This document shows positions 1 to 12,035 of a stretch of 64,000 nucleotides of DNA, piece after piece. The stretch is from Chytridium lagenaria (Eukaryota > Chytridiomycota > Chytridiomycetes > Chytridiales > Chytridiaceae). The first letter of the stretch is position 1; every line of letters begins with the position of its first letter. A program made the translations under genes and the position numbers. The notes below the pieces were generated by a model that saw only the letters and a list, made by a program, of their open reading frames with translations, ran no database searches and was not told the DNA's origin. The stretch lies in NCBI GenBank assembly GCA_025449115.1, contig JAHLKC010000017.1:186001-250000 (forward strand), given 5' to 3'.

Positions 1-15
1 TAAAATATTATCATA

Positions 16-1666
16 ATGTTCAAACTCCTCGCAACAGCATCATTATTCGCCACTGCAGTCGTCGCAGGTGGTGGGAAGAACGGCAAAGGTGGCGATCACC
101 ACCACAAAGTCAACGGCGATGGCATGCCCCAGCACCCATCGCAATGCCAGCCCCAGCTCCTTCCCGGGCTCCCATGCCCCCCGCTCCCATGCCCCCCACC
201 ACGTCATCTGGCGACAAGATCATTTTCGATAAAAAGGATCTCACCATTGAAGACTCCACCCTCGGCGCCGAGCTTTCCGTCCGTCTCTCCGAACCTCCCT
301 CCGACGTCGCGACCGTTTACCTCGAAGTCCCCGGTCTCCAAATCACCAACTGCGCCCTCAAGTTCAACAAGGACAACTGGAAAAACCCTCAAAAGGTCCG
401 CGTGATCTCGGGTGGTGTTGCGGAGTCACAAAGTACTCTTTGAACGCTCAAGTGTTTTCGCCAAACTCTGGCGTTCATCTTGCCAAAAAGTCTATTGAGG
501 TGACTCGAAGGGCTTTGCCGCCGGCTCGCTGTCAATCAAGCGGTGACCCGCATTACCGTACTTTTGATGGAAAGTACTACAGTGCTCAGGGAAGGGGTGT
601 TTACTACCTCGTCAAGAGCCCTTCCCTCATCGTTCAGGCTGACCAGATGGCTGTGAGTATTCTCTTGCTTTGTTTTACCACTATCTTATAATGACGAATT
701 CTGACTCTTTATAAAATAGTGTGGAAAACGTGCCTCCTGCAACAAGGCTGTCGCCATCCAATTCGGTCCCTCCGTCATCACCATCACCGCCGCAAAGAAG
801 AGCCGCAAAGCCCTTCAAATGAACCTCCTCTCCAAAGGCTGCGACAACCTCAAGATCAACGCCAACAAGGACAAGAGTCAATACCAAGTCCGCGCCGCCG
901 ACGGAACCCTCGTCACTGTCCGTATCCGCCCTTACAAAAAGTCTACATGTAAACATCTCCATCAACGTCAACGGCTACCAATCCTCAAAGACCGACGGTC
1001 TCTGCGGCAACTACAACGGAAAGCCCGAAGATGATGTGATGAAATGGGAAAACTACAAAGGTGTCCAACAAGGAAAACATCTTTTACAGCGGAAAGGGTC
1101 TCGACATCAAACTCCCCGTTCCCCCTGTTTCCTCCGTCTGCAAAATCCCTGACCTTGGTTCTCCCGCTCCCCCTTCCACCGGCGTCAACACCGACTGCGA
1201 AGCCGTCCCCGGTTGGAGCCCCATCACCGTCAACGTCCCCTCCCCAACGGCCATCCAAGATTTCATCGACTCCACCGTCGACTTTGCCGCCGAAAAAGTC
1301 GAAGAAGCCTTGAAGAAGCCGTCCCCGCGAACCTCGCAGCCAATTTCTGCGCCTCCATTGCAACCCTCGACAGTTTCTGCGCAAAGATCATTGACTTGGA
1401 TTTCTTTGTTGGAGCCTGTTCCGCCGATCTTGCCAACACGGGTGACACCACGGTCGTGACGAACGCACAGTTGAGCTACTTGTCGGCTTGTAGCTCAAGT
1501 TGTATGTTTAGGGCGGGTTTCGCGGTTGGCAATGACTCCAAGGTGTTTGCGGACAAGGCTGCGGAGATTGATGCAAAGATTGCGCAGGTAACAGTCAACC
1601 TGCTATGGCGCTCCTTCGGCCTCTGATATGGCCAAGATTGCTCAGGTTAACGCTGGATGGAAGTAA
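16..1666 (+). pseudogene. VWD-domain secreted protein, copy A (frame-disrupted)
   Basis: Secreted protein of the same family as the genes at 13596 and 17959. It has a signal peptide (MFKLLATASLFATAVVA), an N-terminal beta domain (GLQITNCALKFNKDNW), and a von Willebrand factor D domain with the hallmark GDPHYRTFDGKYYSAQG and TDGLCGNYNGKPEDD motifs. A C-terminal Cys domain follows (DSFCAKIIDLDFFVGACSAD). One intron lies at about 653-719 and a second at 1588-1645, giving a stop at 1664-1666. The reading frame changes at least five times: near 125-145, 421-431, 935-952, 1045-1061 and 1305-1320. Homology continues across each break, so the damage is recent or is sequencing error. Five shifts in 1.6 kb is denser than in the rest of the window, so a true pseudogene is possible. 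The right frames are clear from alignment by eye to copy C; functional status is uncertain. Confidence 0.75.
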
Positions 1667-2431
1667 AGTCATATCGGCTCTCGCACATTTCTCTGTATTT
1701 TCATTTCTCGGTCCCTGCACTTTATTCTCCTCACTGTTTTATCGCACCCCATGTGTTTAGTCTTTTCTCTGTTTATGCACTTTTCATTTTTGGACTTTTT
1801 AGCACTCGTTTCTTTTATGAAATGCAGATCGCATTGTAATATTGCCTTGAAAAATATGTAAAATAAGAAACATAGTCTTCTTAATCCCACCATTATTTTT
1901 TCGTTCCTCTAATACCTATGTTGTTGAGCTCCATTATATGTTAATCTAAACGATAGCTAATTGCCTTTTTCTTTGAAGCTCAAACTCGCGTGGATTTTTT
2001 TTTTTTGCTCAAAAGTTGAGGTTTCTTTTGGTCACTTTGAATAATACAGTGTAGAAACCCGGAACTTAGCACAGATGTGATTCAACTACTTCAGATAATG
2101 AATTTCTACATTACTCCAGATTTCTATACAAAAGTTCTTAACAACCCCGTAACCCCCGCTTTCCCAGTAATAAACCTCGATATTCACCCTGTCAACAACT
2201 TTCTGGGATGTTTCTAAAAACAGTATATGCAGCTTCACATTATGTCAATGTGTGGCCTAGTTTAACCAAAAGTTAGAGCACGTGTGGCAAAAAGAATCCA
2301 ACACAAATATCAAAATCACGTCTTGAACGACAATAATTGTATCAGAAACTCCACCGTATATTCATCAGATGTAAAAAATGAACACCCAGTATCCCAAAAA
2401 AAACCCCCCCATCATCCCATCATCTTCTTCT
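1667..2431. other. Intergenic stretch, no gene seen
   Basis: AT-rich spacer between VWD copy A and the 3' end of the coiled-coil gene. I see only short unsupported reading frames and homopolymer runs. Confidence 0.5.
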
Positions 2432-5103
2432 TCAAAGCCGCATTCTCAATTTCCCCTCCTTCTTCCCTGCCGCCACACTCGCCAAACTCTGATACAAACT
2501 CCCCTCCTCCTTCTCCACACTCTTCTCATGTTTTGCACCATCACCCCCTCCACCAGCCACTCCTCTCCTCAATCCATCCACAAGCGCCAAAAGCCCCATC
2601 CGTTCTTCACACTCCACACGCACGGTTTCTTTCAAAAACGCAATCTCAGCGTCTCGACGATGGATTCAGATTGTACATCGTGGATCGGGGTTAAAGTCGG
2701 TGGTGGTGGTGGGGTGTTGTTTTGGCAACGTCAAGTTGTTTTTGGAGGTAACTGACCGTCCCCTAAACCCGCCTCCCATTAACAACCGCGAAGAAAAAGG
2801 TAAACGGCAATGATAATACCTTTAACATTTCAATTTCCTTTGTCAAACGCTTCTATTTTCGTCTTCCATTCAGCTTCGATGGCGGCGGTTTTTGTTTTCG
2901 CGTCAGTGTATGCGGTGTCTCGGGATAACCTTGCGCATCAAGTTGGGATTGAAGGTTCCCCCTCACACCATCGGAGTTGCTTTGAATATTCATCAACACC
3001 GTGATGTTACAAGGTTTTACCTTTTGAAACAACGCCTTCATGGTTTTTACAGTCTCCTCCCCGTTCCTTTTTGAAATGATCCTGCATCTCCACTCGAACC
3101 GCGTCAGCCTAAACACCCATGTCAATAGGGGGGGGGGGGATTCATTCACGAAAAAAAAAAGCAAACGAATACCTGATCTTTTCCCCGCTGTTTTCAGTTG
3201 CTCAGCGAAATGATCTTGAAGATGTTTTATACGGCTTTGATGAGCTTCTACTGTTTTTTGACGTTCGATTTTCATGGTTTCAATGGTGTTTGTGAGATCT
3301 TTGATGGTGGTGGTGAGTTTATGAATGACACCCTAATCAACATTAAGTCTTTTAGGATTGAAGGGTTTTCGTTACATCTTTTTGCGCGAGGCTTCTGTTA
3401 ATGTTTGCTGTGGTGTTGTGTTCATGGGATGTGAGGGTCCGTTGCATGTCTTCCAGGTTTGATTTGAGGGTGGAGATTTCGGACTAATGAGAGGGTTAGA
3501 AGAAAGAGGGGGAAGGGGGGGTTACGTTTTTTTTCGGTTATGGTGGTGGTGAGTTTGGTTTTGAGGGTGTTGAGATCAAGGTTTTCGCGGTGTAAAGCGT
3601 CCATGTCGTGGTTGAGACGGTGGGTGAGGTCACGTTCTGAGGCTTCGAGTTTGGCGTTAAGGCCTCGAAGGTCCTGGGAATTGTGTTAAGCAACAAATTG
3701 ACGTGATCGCCTCGCAATAATAAAAAAAAAGGATAAATGATCAAGAAAAATTAAGATAAGAATGATCAAGAAAAAAAAGGGAAGAAGTAGGAGAAGCGTA
3801 AAACCTAAAAAACGATAAAGAAGAAGAGAACAGTACAAAAACTATTGAAAAGAAAAAGATTAAGAGAAAGAACACGTAAACAACTTATAGAAAGAAAAAA
3901 AAGTAAAAAAGGTAAAGAGATCAACAGAGAAAACACGTAAAAACCTTACAGAAAAAAAAAAAACGAAAACAAAAAAACGATCACCCCCCAAAACACAATA
4001 AAGAACAACCTACCGCCACAACCCTCCTCAACTCCAAAACCTTCTCCTCCATCTTCCCCCCCTTTTCCCGTTCCACCTCCACCTCCCGTCTCATCCCCCC
4101 CAAATGCCCTTCAAACTCCTCCTTCGCCATCTCAACATCCCTCATCGCCCCTCTCCATCTCTCCTCCGCATCCCCCACATCCTCTTTCAACCCCTCAATC
4201 TCCTCTAAAAGCGCCATCCGGGTCACCTCATACTTTGCAGCCACCTTCTCCGTGGCATCCCGGACTCGTGTGGCTATGAGAGGAGGAAGCGTCGTGTAGA
4301 GGGTTTGCAGAGTCACGGTGGAGATGGATGACCAATACATCTGTAATCTTTTCCATAAAACCCGTTAAATACGAAAACTAAAAAAATACAAACGTTTCCT
4401 TCATCCCCGTTTTCACACCCTCCACATCCCTTTTCAACACCCTCAACGCATCCGTCACCTCCAAAACCCGTCTCACAAGTATCCGTATCTGCGATCTCAA
4501 TCCATCCTCCAACCATCCGGACCGCTTTTCCCTCGTTTCCTAATCACAGTTACCCAACATAAAAAAAAAGGTTTTGTACCATCTCATGCGTGAGTCTTGT
4601 ATGTCGAAGTTGGAGTTCATGAAACGCTCGAACGGTTTGACTGTGGGTTTCTTGGTGTTTTTGGGATGTCGTTTCAAGGTCTTGGATGGTTTGCTTGAAC
4701 TCGTTTTGACTGCATTCAAGTTCACATATCCGTTCAACCAACCCTGGATTCTCCACAGCATACCGCTACCAAAAAAACGGTTATGCAAAAAAAAAAGGAG
4801 GCATCATACCTTCAACCCCCTCATCTCCTCCTCCACATTCGCAACATGTTTCACGAGCTCCTCATACTTTCGTAACATCAGATACGACACCCCGCAGAAC
4901 GTGCAAGCCGTGTCAGATTCAGACATGGAGGCAATGTCTTCAGGCAGGGGTCGACATTTTTGAAGGATGATGGAGGTGGTCGGGGTCACTGTGATGTGGT
5001 CTTGGTCGAGAGGTGTTGTGGAGGGGAGATGGTGGGGAGGTTTGTGGGGCGTTGTGGAGCGGGAGAGACGGGAGGGAGGTCGGGATGACTTCATGGATTC
5101 CAT
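2432..5103 (-). CDS. Coiled-coil protein resembling LEKR1
   Basis: Multi-exon minus-strand gene for a long coiled-coil protein. The start is taken at 5103. Exon 1 (to about 4810) has a Ser/Pro/Thr-rich N-terminus and then PLPEDIASMSESDTACTFCG followed by VSYLMLRKYEEL, a C-x2-C motif leading into helix. From memory this resembles the N-terminus of vertebrate LEKR1 (leucine-, glutamate- and lysine-rich protein 1). Later exons at about 4745-4565, 4535-4400, 4340-4015, 3670-3540, 3480-3400 and 3300-2810 are almost pure heptad-like helix (for example EEIEGLKEDVGDAEERW). The last exon reads LLALVDGLRRGVAG and ends near 2432. Homopolymer-rich introns and possible indels make exon borders from 4000 down to 2432 approximate. 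Function is unknown; a cytoskeletal or ciliary role is inference from the family. Confidence 0.55.
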
Positions 5104-5726
5104 GAAACGTTGACAATTTCATGTTGTTGTTGTTGACAAGTCTACTCGAACCGATGGGGGGCATCACGCTAAAACTCCTTTGAAAGAAGCAAAAGCTGTA
5201 TTTACTGACGGGATAGTCAGCACTGACTGTCGCTTTGTTGGATATTTTAAACAAGAGCAAAACTTGCCATTATTACCCTTCTTTCTATCGATCCCAACAT
5301 TCCTCTGCCGTTAGGTACCCACGGTACCATCCATTTCCACTATAATCCTAGCATATCCAGATCCACCTCTTCCAATATTCTCAACAACAACAACAGCCAA
5401 CAAAAAAAAAAAAACCGTCCTGCATTTACGACCCGCTCGTTAGGCTGTCCGCGCAAATAAATCGTTATCCCCAAAACACTCCCCAGCGCATCAAACGCTA
5501 CAGCCTCAAAATATAAACATCAATGAATCCACTATCCATCTCTTTCAATAAAAATATAAATACAGGAATACCCACGCACCCATCCACAAAACAAAACAAC
5601 AAAAAAAAAAACAAAAAACAAACAACGCAATAAAGAGAAAAAATTCACGCCCACAAGCAAAGGATATATATGAATACCCACAACAAAAAAGCCATCGACA
5701 ACTATAAAAAAAAGGCGGGGGAGGGG
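5104..5726. other. Intergenic stretch with A-rich runs
   Basis: Region between the coiled-coil gene start and the 3' end of the GNAT-like gene. It holds many A-rich homopolymers (5401-5414, 5600-5620, 5705-5713) and no supported gene. It must contain the promoter of the coiled-coil gene. Confidence 0.4.
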
Positions 5727-7804
5727 TTAGGGATGAGTTTTACACAACAACATCCCCCAACGTCCCTTTACCCTCCACCATTGGCACCTCCCCCCCTTCA
5801 AACTCCCCACAAGCCCTCCCGTTCTCCGTTCCTCCTGCCCACTCCCATACTGATACCCAGATCTCCACCCCCCACTCCCCCCCCCACCACCATACCCACT
5901 CTGCGCATACATCGTCACCGGTTTCATCCACACAAGCCTCGGCCCCCACTCCACCGTCACCCGTTCCCCCGTCGTCGCATTCCTGACATCCGTATACCCC
6001 AACGACCGATAAAACGGTTCAGCATGCCAAAGACTCCACACCTCAACGCTCTCGACGCGTCGGTGGCGGTGGAGTTCACGGAGGAGGCGACGGCCGAATC
6101 CGAGTTCTCGTAGCGTGCAGAGACGAGGAGTTTTCTACGCGGAGTGGCGGGGGTCGTTGGCGGCGTGGATAAACTACACACACAACAACAAAAAAAAAAA
6201 AAGGTTAGGAGAGTTTAGACACAAAAGTAAAAACGTAGGTAAAGTAAAGGGATGAAAGTATAAGGGGATGGGGGGATGAAAGCTGGGGGAAAAAAAGGCC
6301 TCACCTCTACAATGCAATCAAATCATCCAAAACAGGTTCCCCTGGATCAGCATCCCTCCTCAAAGCCACAAGCACCTGTCTATCAATCCCCTCTCCAGTC
6401 TCCCGTCCCCTCGTCACCCTAATCCTCCCTTCCCCACCATCCCTCCCTCCCCCCTCCCCTCCCGCAGCCGCCACATAAAGCCCCTGACAAAGCTCAACAA
6501 GACCAACCTCGTGACACGTCAAGTACCGAAACGCGACTTTAAACGGCGTCCCCCGACTGCTCCGCACAGACGAGGAGCGCGAGACCACAGAGTCCGAGTC
6601 CATGTGCGTGCTGTTCAAGAGGTCACTGTCGTAGGCGGAATCGGTGCGATCGATCCCATCAAAGAGAGACCCACGGTGGGATTCCGTGTCGAGGGAGATG
6701 ATGGATTCAAGGTCAGAGGGGGCTTCCGAGTCGTAAGGGTGGTGTGGAGGTGTACGGTGGTGGTGAGCAGAGGTGGAAAAGTATGGAGGGTCGGGGTGAT
6801 CTAAAAGTGTAATAAGGAGGGATTTAGTTAAGATGAGAGAAGGAATAAAAGTAGAAAACAAAAGGGAGTAATATAAAAAGTTTTATTATTACCTGCTTGC
6901 CCATCACTCTTTTCAGAAACTGCATACGACACCCTCCTCTCTCCCGTGTTTGAAAAGGAAGAATTTGACCATCTCACATTCTGCGACGCCCCTCTCGAAA
7001 TCTGAATTCCACCTCCCACAAACCCCCTTGCCCCAACACCCTCCTCCAAGAAAGGTGGCGTCTGCACCAAAGACACCATCCCACCGGTTTGCAGATGAAT
7101 TTGTCAACCTCTGCGCGTACTCTTCATCATAAAAGCCATGATGAGGAGGTGGAGGGAGGGGTGTTTTTGTTCTCCACTTGGGGGTCCAAGCTCCTACGAC
7201 TCCAGTGACGGCTCTGACGCCTCCAGAAATCATCTTGGACCCATCCTACGAGATGCCGACCTGTTGCTAGAGCGATACGGGCGGCCACGGTCATGTGAGG
7301 CCGAGACCCCATGTTGTGTAGAGGGCGTGGAGGATGTAGGCTGATGCGGAGAGGACAATGAGGAGAGGGGATGCAACAAAGAGAGTGAGAGGGAGGAGAA
7401 AGATGGAGAGGGGGAGGAGGACGGTGGAGAGGCTGTTGCGGCGAGGAGGAGTAGAGGTGGGTGAGACGGGAAAAGAGGGTTAGGAGCGGAGAACGAGGAA
7501 GGTTGTAGACGAGGAGGTCGAGGTGGTGGATTTGGGAAAGTAGATGGGGTGTGGTGAGGGACGGAGGTAGGTGGGGTCGTGGGGCGGCATGGATGTACGT
7601 TTTGTAGTTTGTGGGAAAGCTGAGGTGGATGAGGATGAAGAGGAGGCGTGTGATGGTGCAAGTGGATTGTATCCTTGTTGCTGTTGTTGCATATGATGAT
7701 GTTGTTGTTGTTGTTGATGCTGCTGATGCTGCAGAGGTGGTAGTAGTTGTTGTTGAGAAGGAGGAGATTAGGCCTCCTCATGTTATTTGATGATGATGCA
7801 TCCA
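5727..7804 (-). CDS. Membrane-anchored GNAT-like acetyltransferase (frames broken)
   Basis: The C-terminal part reads TLRELGFGRRLLRELHRHRR then VESVEVWSLWHAEPFYRSLG. This matches the GNAT fold: the acetyl-CoA-binding R-x-x-G-x-G/A segment, then a beta strand and the A-x-x-F/Y-Y-x-x-L-G-F/Y motif. Stop at 5727. Upstream, exons at about 6307-6800 and 6900-7080 carry an acidic Ser/Asp-rich linker (DSDLLNSTHMDSDSVVSRSS). Further upstream is a strongly hydrophobic segment (VLLPLSIFLLPLTLFVASPL, about 7340-7430) and a Gln/His-rich N-terminus near 7650-7800. The start at 7804 is tentative. The frame must shift several times (near 7760, 7290, 7240 and 6320), so the whole protein cannot be read in one frame. 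The GNAT assignment is fairly firm; that the membrane segment belongs to the same protein is inferred from continuity of homology-like composition only. Confidence 0.5.
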
Positions 7805-8507
7805 TACTCTCTCTCTCTCTGACTTGTGTAGAGAGATGGGTAATAAATGATGAATGATGTGATGAGGTGTCTTTTAATATTTCTCTCTCTCTCTCTCTCT
7901 TACTCTCTCACGCACATTCACTACTACTAGGTAGGTGTATACTCTCTCTCACACACACTCTCAACACACTATATAAAACACCACAAGCCTCTACAAATAA
8001 TAATAATATATAATAATAATAATCTCTTTTTCTTATTTATTAATAATAATAAATGTCCCTCTCTCCAAGCACCTGACTCTGACATTCCAATAATTAATAT
8101 AAAAATAATACATATTACATTATTATAGACTTTATTTAAATTCATTTCTTCACGGAGATTCAAAAATGCATATGAGTGAATAAAAAGGAGCAGCAAAAAG
8201 CAGCAGCATGTATTTAATTATATATGTACCTAGATGGTTATGTAGATATATTAGTAGGTACATACTACCTAGCATATAGGTAGGTAGGTATAGGTAGGTA
8301 TAGTATAGGTAAGCTATGTTTGGAGGTATGTATAGGGTTATCAGGCATCATAATAGGTATTTGTATATATAGCAGCATACACTTAGGGGTTATTTATTAG
8401 GCCTTAACAAGCATATATTAATATTAATATGGGTTATTTTATTATTTCATTATACATATGTATATTACTAATTATTAAATTATTTATTTATTAATATTCA
8501 AACATCC
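7805..8507. repeat. Microsatellite-rich intergenic DNA
   Basis: Contains CT repeats (7808-7822 and 7881-7900), TAA/AAT-rich stretches (7995-8055) and TAGG/TATAGG repeats (8277-8310). No gene is seen. Confidence 0.7.
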
Positions 8508-9079
8508 GCCTTTTTAATCGCTGCCTCTAGCTTGACCACATCTGCCCCAACAACCTCATCCACCTTCTTTCCTCCCTTAAAGATCTGGAATGTGGGCATG
8601 GCTCTGATCTGAGCACTGTGACTGGCATAAGGCACTTGGTCCACATCCACCTGTTATTAATACAAGTATATTATTTGGTTATTGAGTTTGTTAATGTATG
8701 TTGAATGTATGTTAATTTATGTGAATGGATGTGCATGAATAAATAATGGTATTTACCTTTACAAATACACCATTGCTGTACTTTTTGGCAAGCTCATCCA
8801 CTTTGGGTGCAACGACGCGGCATGGTCCACACCATGTTGCGTGGAAGTCTATAGTAGAGCCATAGTTAGTTATTAGTGTAAATAAATATATGTATGGTAG
8901 AACTTGTACCAACTTACAACTATGTGATATATTAATGAAAAGATGAACGGAAAAGGTTAGATTTGGGGACGGACTGGTAAGTTAATAGAGGAGTGTTGAG
9001 AAGACTGACCAACGACAAACTTGCTGTTGCCCTTGATAAGTGCATTGTAGTCTGCAAAGGTGGTAATGTCCTTGACCAT
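8508..9079 (-). CDS. Thioredoxin (copy 1)
   Basis: Small cytosolic-type thioredoxin, a dithiol-disulfide oxidoreductase. Three exons: 9010-9079, 8757-8848 and 8508-8650, with GTCAGT, GTAAAT and AG borders. The protein of about 102 residues starts [12 protein letters not shown], has the active site ATWCGPCR, the cis-Pro region [14 protein letters not shown], and ends IKKADV. Length and motifs are typical of fungal Trx; there is no targeting sequence. Introns lie after VV (phase 1) and after VFVK (phase 0), exactly as in the neighbouring thioredoxin at 9689-10301, so the two are tandem duplicates. The frame is intact. Confidence 0.93.
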
Positions 9080-9156
9080 GTTTAAAGACAAGTTTGTGAA
9101 ATGAGTTAAATCGTTTGTCTGAGGGTGGGTGGGAAAAGAGAAAGTAAGACTTTAAA

Positions 9157-9212
9157 GATGGATGGATGGATGGATGGACGGATGGATGGACGGATGGATG
9201 GACGGATGGATG
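9157..9212. repeat. (GGAT)n / GGAC microsatellite
   Basis: Tetranucleotide array of GATG units with periodic GGAC variants, just upstream of the thioredoxin copy 1 start. Seen directly. Confidence 0.9.
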
Positions 9213-9688
9213 AAGGCAGGTGTTTTATGTTCAACAATGTCTGTCTGGTAGCAGGTGTTGCGCAGGCCAAACGGTTTGCAAGGCACAGTTTATGATCAAT
9301 AAGAATGTGAAATTGTCAAGAACCAACCTGATCGGAGAGAATATAATAGGCTAAAGAGAATTAGTTCGCTCAAGCTAAAAAGGATAACCTTTCCTTTTAC
9401 AAAATGCGTCACTTTATTCCCGCATAAATACTGCAAAGGTAAACAAAGGAGCCACCTTAAGAGTTTCGAGGCAGAAGGAACAAAAAAAAGAATAGAAAAA
9501 GGATCACTATCCTAGGTGAATTGGGGATGGTACGGGATGGATAATTACATGCAAAGAGTAGACTTGGCAGATGGATCAAGGGAGAAGCAACCAATGGATG
9601 GGGGAGAGTGGACAATAATCAATCCAGAAGAGGGAATGCTTGGAAATGAGAAAGAAAAAAACACCATAAACATAAAGAGATATGAAGT

Positions 9689-10301
9689 TTAAGCAATGGC
9701 CTTGACGATGGCAGCCTCCACCTTTGCAGGGTCAGCACCCACAACCTGTCCAATCTTTTGTCCATCCTTGTAGATCTGGAAAGTAGGCATAGCTGTGATA
9801 CCGCAGGCCTCGGCGACCTTGGCAACGTCGTCAACGTCAAGCTAAATGAAATATCAGTCAACATATAGTTTGACATAAGCATGGGCGGTTTAGGGTAAAG
9901 TAGTGCACATACTTTGACAAAGACAACGTTGCTGTACTTTTGGGAGAATTCGTTGATCTTTGGGGCAATCATCCTGCAGGGGCCGCACCAGGTTGCGTGA
10001 AAGTCTGGTTGAAGAGCGTCAGTTTTGGGTGCATGCGGGAAAAAGACATTTTGATCTGTGTAGGTATACATGCGAAAATAAACTTACCAACTGCATGATT
10101 CGAATGGAAAGACGGAACGCGGTGGAATGGATCGATATGAGAGGGTTATGGTTAGTTATGACAAAGGTTTGGAGAGATCACAAGAAATGAACAGAAATGA
10201 ATTCATCGGTATAGTATAGACTGAACCAACTCACCAACAACAATCTGACCGCTCTTGATGAGCTCGTTAAACTCGCTTTCAGACTGAATTTCCTTGACCA
10301 T
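9689..10301 (-). CDS. Thioredoxin (copy 2)
   Basis: Second thioredoxin in tandem. Exons 10235-10301, 9913-10004 and 9689-9841. The protein starts [18 protein letters not shown], carries [14 protein letters not shown] and the cis-Pro loop [15 protein letters not shown], and ends EAAIVKAIA. It is about 103 residues, a normal single-domain Trx. The first intron (about 230 nt) is the longest here. A TATA-like element lies about 120 bp upstream. Intron positions match copy 1. The frame is intact and catalytic residues are present. Confidence 0.94.
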
Positions 10302-10420
10302 GGTGAAGTGTGAGATGAAGGTGTTGAAGGGTGTATGTGGTGGTGTTGATGGTGCTGAATACAATGACTGACGGTTGTTGCTGATGGATGAGGAAAAGCT
10401 CACAAAGACGAGTGGTCTGC

Positions 10421-10428
10421 TTTATATA
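10421..10428 (-). promoter_or_regulatory. TATA-like element of thioredoxin copy 2
   Basis: TATATAAA on the minus strand, 120 bp upstream of the start at 10301. Confidence 0.5.
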
Positions 10429-10822
10429 AGTAACTCGGAATTAAATTTGTGTCCATTGACCACAAGAATACTATTTTGGATGACAAATATTCATAAGGAG
10501 ACAAATTAAATTAATACCACGACATTTCAAAAGCTCTAGAGAAGAAAATATTCTAGCAAGTGTAGTGTTGAGAGTATCATGTGTTTGATTGGTGAATGGT
10601 GGCGTTAAGTTGCTGACAAGTTCATGAATTCATCTCTTGACTTCGAAATATAATTTATAAGAAATTCCTCATTTGAAATTCATTTCATTTCAAACCATTT
10701 TACGTCAAGTAATCATTTCCTTCTTTGATATTCCATTTTAACAAAAACAGGTAAAACAAAACACGTCCCTCAATTACATCAAGTAATTGTAAATCAAAAA
10801 AAAACCAACACGTATCCAACCA
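10429..10822. other. Intergenic stretch, no gene seen
   Basis: AT-rich spacer upstream of thioredoxin copy 2 and downstream of the lectin-like gene. No supported reading frame. Confidence 0.5.
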
Positions 10823-11749
10823 TCACAACTCCCACTCCCTCCCCACATCACCCAAACTCTCCACAAACAACCCCCCATTCAACCTCCCACAATCCATCCC
10901 CATAAACGCATTCACACCACTAGGCCATCGAAACCCTAAACAAGGCTCCCTCCCCATCTCATCCCTAAATCGATCCCCATCCCAACTCGCAATCCACACG
11001 GAATGACCATTGGGAAACCCGAACCCCGGTTTCACGGTGGAAAGCCATCGGGAGAGGTCGCGGACGTGGCTGGAGGGAATGTTGGCTGGAAGCACGGAAC
11101 GGGATTTTATGGTCGTGATTTGGGTGTAGTCGGACCAGGGGATACCATCTTTTTCACGAAATGAAATGCAGGACGTGGTTAAATATATGGGTTGAAATAA
11201 AGAAAACAGGGGGATTCCATCTATATCACGTCATAAAAAATACAGGTGGATAAATATATGGGTAGACATAAAAAAAAAGAAGAACTCACCATCTAAATAA
11301 ATATACCTCTTCCCTCCAACCTTCACCGTCTCCACCCTCCCCGTCCCAACCCTCTTTGTCCAAACCCCACCTCTAACCCCCCCACACTCCACCTCCCCTC
11401 TCCCAACCACCACCACACCCCTCTCCACATCCAGCTTAACACACCCGTCAGTCCTCGTCGCATTCATGACCTCATCATTATAAGAGCAGCCCACACATGT
11501 CCCCTCACACCCATCCCGTGGAGTCGATTCACGATGGACGCCATGTTGCCGTTGTGCAGGTGGAGACCCATCTCGTGGGAGGTTGGGGAGAGGAAGCGAT
11601 CGTAATAGGCGGACCAGGGGTGAGGGGTGTAGAGGGCAATGTATTCGTCGCCGTCTTTGGTGAAAAATTGGGCTTGGAGAGGGTCTGGGGTGGCGGTGGT
11701 GCGTAGTGCTAGGGAGGGCGGTTAGGGCGATGAAGGTGGTGAGCCTCAT
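10823..11749 (-). CDS. Secreted C-type-lectin-like protein (tentative)
   Basis: Minus-strand gene starting at 11749 with a signal peptide (MRLTTFIALTAL, then LALRTTATPDP after a one-base shift near 11715). The middle reads HEMGLHLHNGNMASIVNRLH, reminiscent of the GGHLASI block of C-type-lectin-like domains. A Cys-containing segment follows (CEGTCVGCSYNDEVMNATRT), then KVGGKRYIYLDG before an intron at about 11160-11290. The last exon has GFGFPNGHSVWIASWDG, then CLGFRWPSGVNAFMG, MDCGRLNGGLFVE and a stop at 10823. Spacing of these blocks is compatible with a C-type-lectin fold but no calcium-site signature is certain. A second frame change near 11500 is needed. The role as an extracellular binding protein is inference. 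Confidence 0.45.
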
Positions 11750-12035
11750 GTTGTTTCTTTTGGTGATGTTTAAAATCAAAGGTGATGTTCGGACATTGAT
11801 GTAAATACTCTTTTGTGATTGACAGCGCGTTCTTTACATTCCAGAACGAGTAAATCCGGTACGTTGAAGAAAAAATGTCAAATGAAATAAATGGGAGCGA
11901 AAACAATCGCATGTTATATTTACAACCAAAAAAACACGACAATAATAAACAAAAACAAGCACAGAAATTAACGAATACAAAAGAAAACAAAAATAGTCAA
12001 GATTAAACAACGTCAAAGCTTCCCCAACGCAACAT

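Noticed and set aside
9157..9212. Regular short repeats that might suggest a CRISPR array
   Set aside because: Four-base GGAT units without spacers; an ordinary eukaryotic microsatellite.
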